NCBI GenBank assembly: GCA_040255465.1 | Contig: JBDZVA010000003.1 | Location: forward strand, 620,001-684,000 | DNA length: 64,000 nucleotides | Reading direction: 5' to 3' | Origin: UBA5793 sp040255465 | GTDB taxonomy: Bacteria > Planctomycetota > Phycisphaerae > Phycisphaerales > UBA5793 | Shown here: piece by piece, positions 40,970-47,893 of the stretch | How positions within the stretch are numbered: the first letter of the stretch is position 1 | Layout of the letters: every line of letters starts with the position of its first letter | Program-made: the position numbers and the translations under genes | The notes under the pieces: generated by a model | Databases searched by the model: none | Seen by the model: only the letters and a program-made list of their open reading frames with translations | What the model was told of the DNA's origin: nothing

Positions 40970-41428
40970 TCACGAAATGATGAGTATTCCGTCCTTGACT
41001 TCGAAGGGCACTTCACGCAGCGGCGCGCTCACCGGCCCACTCACGACCTTGCCTTCGCCGCTGAACACGGCTCCGTGGCAGGGGCAGTGGAAGTTGCCGT
41101 GGGCGATATCCCACACGACGTTGCAGCCCAAGTGCGTACAAGACGCGTCGAAGACGCGCGGGCCGTCCTCGGCCATGACCACGATGACCTGCTGCCCCTG
41201 GAAGTCGGCGTAGTACGCCTGGCCGACGGTCAGCCGCTCAAGTTCGAGCTCAACGGGTTTGGATTCTCCGACCCGCATCGGGAGCTTCAGGAACGCCACG
41301 ATCGGATACACCACGGTTCCCACGGTAATGGCCGCAGCCGAGCCGATGCACACTTGGCAGAATCGACGCCGGCCGTTGCTGACCGGTTCGTGCGAATGAT
41401 CATGTTCGTGTTCATGCGCCATCGTCAT
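40970..41428 (-). CDS. Rieske [2Fe-2S] protein
   Basis: A 152-residue Rieske protein with a His-rich start (MTMAHEHEHDHSHEP), a Tat-like NGRRRFCQVC, one membrane helix (about 28-46) and the cluster-binding boxes CTHLGC (Cys97, His99) and CPCHG (Cys115, His118), with the paired disulfide cysteines at 102 and 117. It takes one electron from quinol at the cytochrome b Qo site. The start overlaps the previous stop as TAATG; the ATG six bases later is a possible alternative. The histidine-rich leader is unusual and could bind metal. Confidence 0.95.
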   Translation of the reverse strand: MTMAHEHEHDHSHEPVSNGRRRFCQVCIGSAAAITVGTVVYPIVAFLKLPMRVGESKPVELELERLTVGQAYYADFQGQQVIVVMAEDGPRVFDASCTHLGCNVVWDIAHGNFHCPCHGAVFSGEGKVVSGPVSAPLREVPFEVKDGILIIS

Positions 41429-42453
41429 TACTCCGCGCTCTGGCGTTCCAACAGCAATTCGGCCGCCCGTTTGAAACTCGCCGCCGCTTCGGGCATCTTC
41501 TCGCGCTGTTCGTAGATCAATCCGAGCAGGTAGTGCGCCCGGGGCTGAGATGGATCCCGATCGAGCACGTCACGTACGAGCCGCTCGGCTTCCGTCAGTT
41601 CATCGCCGCCGCGCACGGCCTGCACGTAGGCGACGCCAAGTGTGGCTTCCACCATGTTGGGGTTGCTTGCCAGCACGGCACGGAACTGCTTTTCCGCGTC
41701 CGCGATGCGATGGCGTTTGAGATTGAGCCGGCCCAGACCGAGGCGAGCTTCAATGCTGTCTGGCCAGAGCGTCAGCGCCTCGTGGTACTTTTCATCGGCC
41801 ATCTCGTCGAGGCCGCGTCGCCCCAGTTGGCGCGCCAGCTGGGTGATGCGATTGGCGCGAATCTGCTCTTCGGTCAACGAGCTCTCGTTGGACGGATGGA
41901 GCGATTCGTCAAATCGTTCCGGACTCAGCCGCCCGAGCCCGACGAGCAGCGCATCGGTGAGGACCTCGTCGAAGCGCGGCATCAGTCCCGCCATGCTGTA
42001 GATGATCTTGCCGTCCTTGCCCACGACCACGACCGTGGGCATGACGCTCACGCGGTACGCCTCGAACGCCTTGCGATCCGGGTCGTGCAGGATCAGTCCC
42101 GCGAGCCCCAGCGACTCAGCCTGTGTTTTCAGATCCAGTCGCGATGCATTCTGCGCGACGATGAGAATTGGCGTAATGGTGTCGCCCGCCAGCCGGGGGT
42201 CGTTGAGTACGCGATTGATTTCAGCGCAGCCCTGGCGCGTCGGCTGGTGGTAGAGTTCGCCGAAGATCAGCACCGAGGGCCGATCCTTGACTCGAGCGGA
42301 ATCAAAGGCGTTGCCATCCAGATCGGAGAGCGCCAGCACTGGCGCTTGTGAGCCGCGCGGCGGAATGGCGCCGAGCGAGTCCGACGCCACACCCATACTC
42401 GCCATCAGAACGGCACAGCCAACAACGCGTGACGCGGTCAGGCGGAGTCTCAT
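41428..42453 (-). CDS. Exported thioredoxin-like (TlpA) protein with TPR tail, no CXXC (second copy)
   Basis: A 341-residue protein, the second gene of the operon. ATG 42453 overlaps the previous stop by four bases (ATGA). A signal peptide ends near SDSLGAI. The thioredoxin-like domain has FGELYHQPTRQGCAE at the active-site region, with only one Cys, and SVMPTVVVVGKDG with the cis-Pro. The C-terminal half holds about four TPR units (ADEKYHEALTLWPDSIEARL, DAEKQFRAVLASNPNMVEA and others). It pairs with the 15-haem gene just as the copy at 30682 does. A chaperone or scaffold for haem protein assembly is my inference. Confidence 0.83.
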   Translation of the reverse strand: MRLRLTASRVVGCAVLMASMGVASDSLGAIPPRGSQAPVLALSDLDGNAFDSARVKDRPSVLIFGELYHQPTRQGCAEINRVLNDPRLAGDTITPILIVAQNASRLDLKTQAESLGLAGLILHDPDRKAFEAYRVSVMPTVVVVGKDGKIIYSMAGLMPRFDEVLTDALLVGLGRLSPERFDESLHPSNESSLTEEQIRANRITQLARQLGRRGLDEMADEKYHEALTLWPDSIEARLGLGRLNLKRHRIADAEKQFRAVLASNPNMVEATLGVAYVQAVRGGDELTEAERLVRDVLDRDPSQPRAHYLLGLIYEQREKMPEAAASFKRAAELLLERQSAE

Positions 42454-43868
42454 GGACCGCCTCCCTTCGACGGATTCGCTTCCGATGGACTCTGCAATTC
42501 GCCGCGGGCGTAGGATCGCTCCACATGGCACCCCGGCGCGCAACGCCCGCCATCGGGCAGTGCTTCAAAGTTGATCTCCAGCATCCATCCGCTCGATCCA
42601 AACGGCACGGCTTCGCGGATGTGGAACGGCCGCTTGGATGCATGCACTTCGTGGCAAGCCCGGCAGGTGCGCCCCTTTTCCTGATCCACGTGCAGGTTGT
42701 GGAGATTGGACCCGCCATCGCGGAATCGAGTGACGCCAACGCCCGACTTGCTCGTCACCATCTCGGGCAGATGGCAGGTGAAGCACAACGCGTAGCGATT
42801 GATCTCGAACGCAGCGTAGAACTCCGGTGGATACGGCTTCACAAGCAGATTTGCATTCGCACTCTCGTGCGGCTGATGGCAGGATGAACACGATCCCGCC
42901 CGGATCGGACCATGGTGGTCCGGCGAGTCGTGCAGCAGCAGCGCCATATTGGTCAGGGTCCGACCGCTGTCGGTCCTGATGGACTTGTCGTGGCACGACA
43001 GGCAGGTATCAGGCTCAGGCTTCTTCTGAAGATTCGGCAGCATCGAGGAGTGCGGCGAGTGGCATCCGGTGCAACCGTTGGCCTGGTGAACGGCGCCGTG
43101 TACGACCGCCGCCGAACTGATAAGGTCCATCAGTTTTTCATGGCAGGTGGCGCAGAGTTCATCGGTCGGAGCGCGAAGCATGAACTGGTTCGGAGAAGCG
43201 TGCGGATTGTGACACGTCGTGCAACCCTGCTGCATCGCCTCGTGGACGTGCAGGCCCATGCCGCTTTGCTCGACCTCCGCATGGCAGTCCGCACACAGTT
43301 CGTTCGTGTCCTTCACCAGCAGGTTCGGCTTCCACGACGAGTGCGGCTCATGACAGAGAATGCACGCTCCAGCGGCGACCGGGCCGTGCACGTGCTCGTC
43401 AGGTTTCTCTTCGTGCATATGGCAACTCAGACACAACCCCTTGGTGGGGTCGGCGACGAGCATCATGCGGTACTCTGAGCCGTGCGGATCGTGACAACCC
43501 GTGCACTGGCCGTTGGCCACGGGTCCGTGCACAACGGTGCGGTGTTCCATCAGGTGGCAGGTGGAGCAAAGTTCGTCCTGCTTGATGGTCTTGAATCGAT
43601 GGTCGCGTGGCTCTTCGTACTGGTGGCAGGCTTCGCACTTCTGCTGCGCCACCGGGCCGTGGACAAACTTGTGGTCGCGCTTAGCGGCGTGGCAGCCCTC
43701 GGCGGCACAGGTGTCCACCGCCGTGGTCGGCTTGGGCAGGGGCGGGACATCGCCGGCCAGACTTGTTCGAGTCATGATCAGCCCGAAAAGTCCGATAGCC
43801 GCTGCCACTGATGACAAACGGCTCCATGAATACGGGTTTTCGCGGTGTCTCGACAATGCAGCCTCCAT
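42450..43868 (-). CDS. Periplasmic 15-haem cytochrome c, first gene of the operon
   Basis: A 472-residue exported protein with CX4CH (CAAEGCH), 13 CXXCH and a closing CX3CH (CAPGCH), in the same order as the other two 15-haem proteins. Repeated VHGPVAxGxC-x2-CH-x-PH blocks mark the family, and WMLEINFEALPDGGR near the end matches their shared tail. The N-terminal helix (about residues 16-38) is a signal peptide or anchor. ATG 43868 has AAGGAG ten bases upstream, but the sigma-54 promoter would start the message at 43876. A TTG at 43856 with GGAGG five bases upstream is then the better start. Confidence 0.92.
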   Translation of the reverse strand: MEAALSRHRENPYSWSRLSSVAAAIGLFGLIMTRTSLAGDVPPLPKPTTAVDTCAAEGCHAAKRDHKFVHGPVAQQKCEACHQYEEPRDHRFKTIKQDELCSTCHLMEHRTVVHGPVANGQCTGCHDPHGSEYRMMLVADPTKGLCLSCHMHEEKPDEHVHGPVAAGACILCHEPHSSWKPNLLVKDTNELCADCHAEVEQSGMGLHVHEAMQQGCTTCHNPHASPNQFMLRAPTDELCATCHEKLMDLISSAAVVHGAVHQANGCTGCHSPHSSMLPNLQKKPEPDTCLSCHDKSIRTDSGRTLTNMALLLHDSPDHHGPIRAGSCSSCHQPHESANANLLVKPYPPEFYAAFEINRYALCFTCHLPEMVTSKSGVGVTRFRDGGSNLHNLHVDQEKGRTCRACHEVHASKRPFHIREAVPFGSSGWMLEINFEALPDGGRCAPGCHVERSYARGELQSPSEANPSKGGGP

Positions 43869-43886
43869 GGCACCCGTGCTCCTTCA

Positions 43887-43902
43887 TGCACGTTTCATGC
43901 CA
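43887..43902 (-). promoter_or_regulatory. Sigma-54 promoter of the multihaem operon
   Basis: On the minus strand TGGCATGAAACGTGCA, close to the consensus TGGCACGrNNNTTGCW with the correct 10-base gap between GG and GC. Transcription would start near 43876. Confidence 0.65.
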
Positions 43903-44090
43903 TGCAAACCAAGAAGACCACCCCGCTTTCCCGTCACGAAAACCCGCATTGCAACCCGCGAAAGCGCCACCGGGACTCGGGTGCAATGGTGCTTTCCTGT
44001 TTCTGAGAAACGTTCGCGGACGTGGTTCCCAATTACGGAATTCCAGAGCCTGAAATCTCGCCATGGTGAAGACCACCTCTCAGTTCTTCG

Positions 44091-44106
44091 TGGTATGGAA
44101 CTTGCA
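44091..44106 (+). promoter_or_regulatory. Sigma-54 promoter of the GHP-repeat gene
   Basis: TGGTATGGAACTTGCA, with the GG and GC elements correctly spaced and a consensus TTGCA. Transcription would start near 44117, leaving a 21-base leader that includes GGAG. Confidence 0.75.
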
Positions 44107-44137
44107 CTGGCTAACACAACCAAGAACGGAGACATAC

Positions 44138-44785
44138 ATGAAACAGCCTTTGCTTGTCCTGATGTTCGCGCTTCTCATCGCCGTTCCGAATCTCGGATCG
44201 GCTGTTCCACAAGTACCGGCAGGCCACCCCGGCACCACGAACACGCCACCTGGCCATCCCAACATACCGAGCACACCTCCGGGCCATCCCGAGACGAATC
44301 CGATGGGCCCAGAGCTGGCGCCGGCCGGCGACCCAGCCGACTACCCCGAGTACGTCAAATCGATCGAGTCCATCGTCAACGCAGCATTCGAGGCGATCTC
44401 CGGCCCGAGGGGTCAAGAACGAGACTGGGAAAAGTACCGCCAGCTTTTCTTCAAAGATGCACGCCTGTACAGCGTTCGGGTCGTGCACACAACTTCGATC
44501 GTCGGCGGCCTGACCGTCGAGGAGTTCATCAAAGCCGAGAGCAACTACCTCAAGGGCTCTGGGTACTTCGAAAAACCGCTCAACATGAAGATCGAACAGT
44601 TCAGCAACATCGCCAGCGTGCGGAGCGTGTACGAGGTGCGGCATCGCGCTGAAGAAGAAATGCCATACCTCCGGGGAATTTACAACATCCAACTGGTCAA
44701 CGCCGGTGGGCGCTGGTGGATCCTCAACATGCTCTGGCAGACTGAAGATCCCAGAAACCCCATTCCGGAAGAATACCTGAAGTAG
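44138..44785 (+). CDS. Exported protein with GHP repeats and an NTF2-like domain
   Basis: A 215-residue protein. ATG 44138 has GGAG 6 bases upstream and starts a signal peptide ending LGSAV. The mature start has three GHP units (PAGHPGTTN, PPGHPNIPS, PPGHPETNP). The rest (about 65-210) is predicted to be an NTF2/SnoaL-like domain: VKSIESIVNAAFEAISGP, DWEKYRQLFFKDARLYSVRV and GRWWILNMLWQTE. Such domains bind small molecules. It has its own sigma-54 promoter and is divergent from the multihaem operon, so it is likely part of the same response. Its role is unknown. Confidence 0.78.
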   Translation: MKQPLLVLMFALLIAVPNLGSAVPQVPAGHPGTTNTPPGHPNIPSTPPGHPETNPMGPELAPAGDPADYPEYVKSIESIVNAAFEAISGPRGQERDWEKYRQLFFKDARLYSVRVVHTTSIVGGLTVEEFIKAESNYLKGSGYFEKPLNMKIEQFSNIASVRSVYEVRHRAEEEMPYLRGIYNIQLVNAGGRWWILNMLWQTEDPRNPIPEEYLK

Positions 44786-44843
44786 CGACCACGCAACAGC
44801 TTGCCCAATCCATCTCCGCCTCGCACCTCGCACCGGCCCTCCC

Positions 44844-44872
44844 GACTTTTGGGTGGGCTGGTCGAGTACAAT
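44844..44872 (+). promoter_or_regulatory. Possible sigma-70 promoter of the activator gene
   Basis: A good TACAAT at 44867-44872, 57 bases before the start codon, with a poor -35 (gacttt at about 44844). It would give the regulator a basal, sigma-54-independent supply. Confidence 0.35.
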
Positions 44873-44928
44873 TCGCCGTCCCGTCCCGCCCGGATGCTGA
44901 CCGGGCCTGGTTCAACGTGCGAGATTCG

Positions 44929-46299
44929 ATGCCCAAGTCCATACTTATTGCCGAAGACGAACAGGTGCTGCGCGAGTCGCTGGCCGAACTGTTGACCCAG
45001 GAGGGCTACGAAGTCGTCGCGACCGGCGATGGCAAAGAGGCTCAGGCCATGGCTCTCGAGCGGTCCTTTGACCTTGTCATTTCGGACATTCGCATGCCCG
45101 AGATGGACGGCATCACGCTGCTGCATCACCTCGCGCGACTGGCGCCACAAACCCCCGTGATCATGCTCACGGCCTTCGGCACTGTCGACAGCGCCGTCAA
45201 GGCCATGCAGACCGGGGCGGTCGACTACCTGCTCAAGCCCGTTCAATTCGACGATCTTCTTCTTCGCATCAACCGGGCCATCGAGCACGGCGAGATGGTC
45301 CGCAGCCATCGGCGCATGACCGACCAACTTGCCGCCGAAGGCTCGTTTCACAATCTCGTGGGCGAATCACCCGGCATGAAGCGACTTTTTGGCCTGGTTC
45401 ACAAACTTGCCACGGTCAAGAGCAGCGTGCTGCTGCTGGGCGAATCAGGTACGGGCAAAGAACTCTTCGCCCGCGCCATTCATTACAACGGCATCACGCG
45501 CGACAAGCCCTTCGTCGCCGTCAACTGCGGCGCCATTCCCGAGAGCCTGATTGCGTCAGAACTCTTTGGCCACCGCAAGGGTTCATTCACGGGCGCGACG
45601 GCGGACCGGGCCGGCTACTTCGAGGCGGCCAACGGAGGCACGCTGTTTCTGGATGAAATCTCCACCCTGCCGCTCGCCACGCAAAGCATGCTGCTGCGGG
45701 TGCTCGAAGAGCGCGTCGTGGTTCCCGTCGGAGACACGAAGCCCCGGGCCGTTGATGTTCGCATCATCGCCGCGACCAATCGCGATCTGCGCACCATGGT
45801 CGCCGCGGGCGAGTTTCGGGAAGACGTGATGTATCGCCTCGACGTGGTGAAACTGGAACTCCCGCCGCTGCGCCATCGGCGCGAAGACATCCCGCTGCTC
45901 GTACACCATTTTCTGCAGAAGTACGCCACGCAGATGAGCAAGCGCGTGCCAGGCGTCACCAACGGCGCGATGCGGGCCCTGCTCAACCATGACTGGCCGG
46001 GCAACATCCGCGAACTCGAAAACGTGATTGAACGCGCCGTCATCTTCACCGATGGCGATGAACTCGGCGTGGACGATCTCCCGTTCCAGAGTGTGGAAGA
46101 TGACGAACCGGGCGAAGAGCTGCGCGAGGCGCTCCGTCAGTTCGAACGCCAGCACATTCTCTACTGCCTTCGGCGGCACGACTTCGACAAGAACAAGACG
46201 GCCGAGCAACTCGGCATCGGCCTGTCGAGCCTCTATCGAAAGATGGATGAACTCGGCATCGCCAAGCAGCCCGACGAGTCGCCGGACAAAGCGACCTAA
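44929..46299 (+). CDS. NtrC-family sigma-54-dependent response regulator
   Basis: A 456-residue response regulator. Receiver (1-120) has phospho-acceptor Asp53 in LVISDIRMPEMDG and Lys103. The AAA+ domain (about 143-370) has Walker A GESGTGKE (171-178), the sigma-54 contact GSFTGA (218-223, Ser in place of Ala in GAFTGA) and Walker B LFLDEI. The Fis-type HTH at the end reads NKTAEQLGIGLSSLYRKMDE. It activates sigma-54 promoters on phosphorylation. ATG 44929 is preferred; a GTG at 44917 is possible. The three sigma-54 promoters nearby are its obvious targets. It overlaps the convergent ygbA-like gene by four bases. Confidence 0.95.
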   Translation: MPKSILIAEDEQVLRESLAELLTQEGYEVVATGDGKEAQAMALERSFDLVISDIRMPEMDGITLLHHLARLAPQTPVIMLTAFGTVDSAVKAMQTGAVDYLLKPVQFDDLLLRINRAIEHGEMVRSHRRMTDQLAAEGSFHNLVGESPGMKRLFGLVHKLATVKSSVLLLGESGTGKELFARAIHYNGITRDKPFVAVNCGAIPESLIASELFGHRKGSFTGATADRAGYFEAANGGTLFLDEISTLPLATQSMLLRVLEERVVVPVGDTKPRAVDVRIIAATNRDLRTMVAAGEFREDVMYRLDVVKLELPPLRHRREDIPLLVHHFLQKYATQMSKRVPGVTNGAMRALLNHDWPGNIRELENVIERAVIFTDGDELGVDDLPFQSVEDDEPGEELREALRQFERQHILYCLRRHDFDKNKTAEQLGIGLSSLYRKMDELGIAKQPDESPDKAT

Positions 46300-46703
46300 A
46301 ACAGCAACTTGAACAGGTAATCCAGCCGGCCGCGCAGCACAATGCGTTTGCCCGACTCGCGCATGACCTTGCGAATCTGCGCGCGGTAGGTTGGGTGATA
46401 GCAGTGGGTCGGGCAGTGCTTGCACGCGGGCTTTGGATTGAAGGGGCAGGTGGTCCGCTTGACCCACGCGTGGGCGAGCAGTTTTGAGCATTCGGGACAG
46501 AGGATCAGCGGCCGGCGCGTCACTCCGGCAAGCCCCTCCGCCACGAACTCGGACTTGTCGCTTTCTCGATTTTGGTGATTTGCCTTGCAGTACATCTCAA
46601 TAAAGAGACCCAGCATGCGCAGGTCTTTGCGGAGTTTCCGGTCCTTCAGAACCTCTGACGCCAGTACGGGCAGCCGAAATGAGCGATTTGCCGTCGAGAT
46701 CAT
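46296..46703 (-). CDS. YgbA-like nitrous oxide-stimulated promoter family protein
   Basis: A 135-residue protein. ATG 46703 follows GAGGAA. The C-terminal two thirds match the YgbA_NO family: DLRMLGLFIEMYCKANHQ, LCPECSKLLAHAW, TTCPFN, CKHCPTHCYHPTYRAQIR and VMRESGKRIVL. Seven Cys (39, 69, 72, 86, 94, 97, 101) suggest metal or Fe-S binding. In E. coli ygbA is induced under nitrosative stress. It has its own sigma-54 promoter and sits inside the regulator cluster, tying this locus to nitrogen oxides. Its biochemical role is not established. Confidence 0.88.
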   Translation of the reverse strand: MISTANRSFRLPVLASEVLKDRKLRKDLRMLGLFIEMYCKANHQNRESDKSEFVAEGLAGVTRRPLILCPECSKLLAHAWVKRTTCPFNPKPACKHCPTHCYHPTYRAQIRKVMRESGKRIVLRGRLDYLFKLLF

Positions 46704-46725
46704 GCCGTTCCTCGGAAATCGCGTT

Positions 46726-46741
46726 TGCAAATCCCGTGCCG
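46726..46741 (-). promoter_or_regulatory. Sigma-54 promoter of the ygbA-like gene
   Basis: On the minus strand CGGCACGGGATTTGCA, matching TGGCACGrNNNTTGCW except for the first base. Transcription would start at 46715, leaving 12 bases that include the GAGGAA ribosome site. Confidence 0.75.
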
Positions 46742-46777
46742 CCCTCCTCTGGCGCGCCGTTTGTAGGGCATTACCCG

Positions 46778-47893
46778 ATGCTCCGCAAGCGACTCCTTCT
46801 TGGACTTGGCTCGATGATCGTCCTGTTCGCCGTTCTGGCAATCGGGGCGGTCCTGCTGCTCGACCGCATCGTCGGCGAAATCGACGAGATCAAGGCCACG
46901 AGCACTACCTATATCGCGCACCTGCATGATCTGGGCGGTCGCATCAGCGCGGTCGAGAGCGCCCTCTATGCGTCCGACTCCGACTCCCCGAGCCAGGAGG
47001 AACTCAAGCGGCTGGCGGGCGACCTGCGCTCATCTCTCGATCCGCTTCAAGCCGACGCACTGAACTGGCCTGAAGGATCCGAGGCTCCGGCGATCCTCAC
47101 CCGTATTCTTGCCTCGCTGCCCGGCTTTGCCGATCGGATTGATGCGCTGGCGCTCACCAACCTGCCCGGCACGTACTACACCGCGCGGGATGAAGTGCTC
47201 CGCAGCCACATCGCCCTGCAGACGGACGTACTCGATCTCACCCGGCTCGCCCGCGCCTTCGCCTCCGACAGCCAGACCGCAATGACCAATCGCTTCCGCT
47301 GGGTCGTCCTCGGGGTGGCGATCGCCTCGATCCTCGTGGTCAACATCTCGATCCTCGTGGTGCTGCGCACGGTCGGCCTCGTGCTGCGTCCGATGGAGGA
47401 GATCGTGGACGCCACCACGGTGTGGAGCGGTGAGCGGTTCGATCATCGCATTGCCCTCGATCAGCCTGACGAGTTCGGGCAATTGGCCCGGGCACTCAAC
47501 CAGATGGCCGACCGACTGGAAGTGAACGAAACGCGAAAGATCGAGACGCTCCAGCAGACGGCGAGGATGCTCAATCATGAACTCAACAACGCCCTGGCGA
47601 TTATCAGCCTGCAGGTGCAACTGCTCGATCGGTCCAGGAACGCCTCGCCGGAACTCAAAGATCGACTCGATCGCATCCGCGCGTGCCTGGCCCGCATGAC
47701 CAACACGGTCGATTCGCTCAAGCAGGTTCGGCGCATTGTGCTGACGGATTACGTGCCGGGTGAGAAGATGCTCGATCTGCCGCGCTCAATCAGCGAAGCA
47801 GCGGACAGCGACGAGGGCCCGCGCGAGGCGGAGATTGCCGTAGTCTCCACACTCAGTTCCACCCCAACTCGACAGGGCTCCGAGCACTCGTGA
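46778..47893 (+). CDS. Histidine kinase-like protein lacking the ATPase domain
   Basis: A 371-residue membrane protein. Two helices (about 8-27 and 174-198) flank a periplasmic sensor of about 145 residues. A HAMP-like linker (about 198-250) follows and then a dimerisation/H-box helix, TARMLNHELNNALAIISLQV, with His267 in NHELNN. After about residue 345 the chain ends without any N, G1 or G2 box, so it cannot bind ATP as a classic kinase. It could be phosphorylated by the next gene's kinase, or act as its sensor partner. The GTG start of that gene overlaps this stop. ATG 46778 is preferred; no strong ribosome site is seen. Confidence 0.82.
   Translation: MLRKRLLLGLGSMIVLFAVLAIGAVLLLDRIVGEIDEIKATSTTYIAHLHDLGGRISAVESALYASDSDSPSQEELKRLAGDLRSSLDPLQADALNWPEGSEAPAILTRILASLPGFADRIDALALTNLPGTYYTARDEVLRSHIALQTDVLDLTRLARAFASDSQTAMTNRFRWVVLGVAIASILVVNISILVVLRTVGLVLRPMEEIVDATTVWSGERFDHRIALDQPDEFGQLARALNQMADRLEVNETRKIETLQQTARMLNHELNNALAIISLQVQLLDRSRNASPELKDRLDRIRACLARMTNTVDSLKQVRRIVLTDYVPGEKMLDLPRSISEAADSDEGPREAEIAVVSTLSSTPTRQGSEHS

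Noticed and set aside
40258..41016. Extension of the subunit IV fusion further upstream in the same frame
   Set aside because: This part is an out-of-frame shadow of the cytochrome b6-type gene; the ATG at 40257 has its own ribosome site.
43501..44652. Long plus-strand frame across the operon start and the GHP gene
   Set aside because: It overlaps two better-supported genes on both strands and has low-complexity, His/Arg-rich sequence.
46752..46767. A fourth sigma-54 site, TGGCGCGCCGTTTGTA, in front of the kinase-like gene
   Set aside because: The -12 element has GT instead of GC and the position is too close to the start; it is suggestive only.
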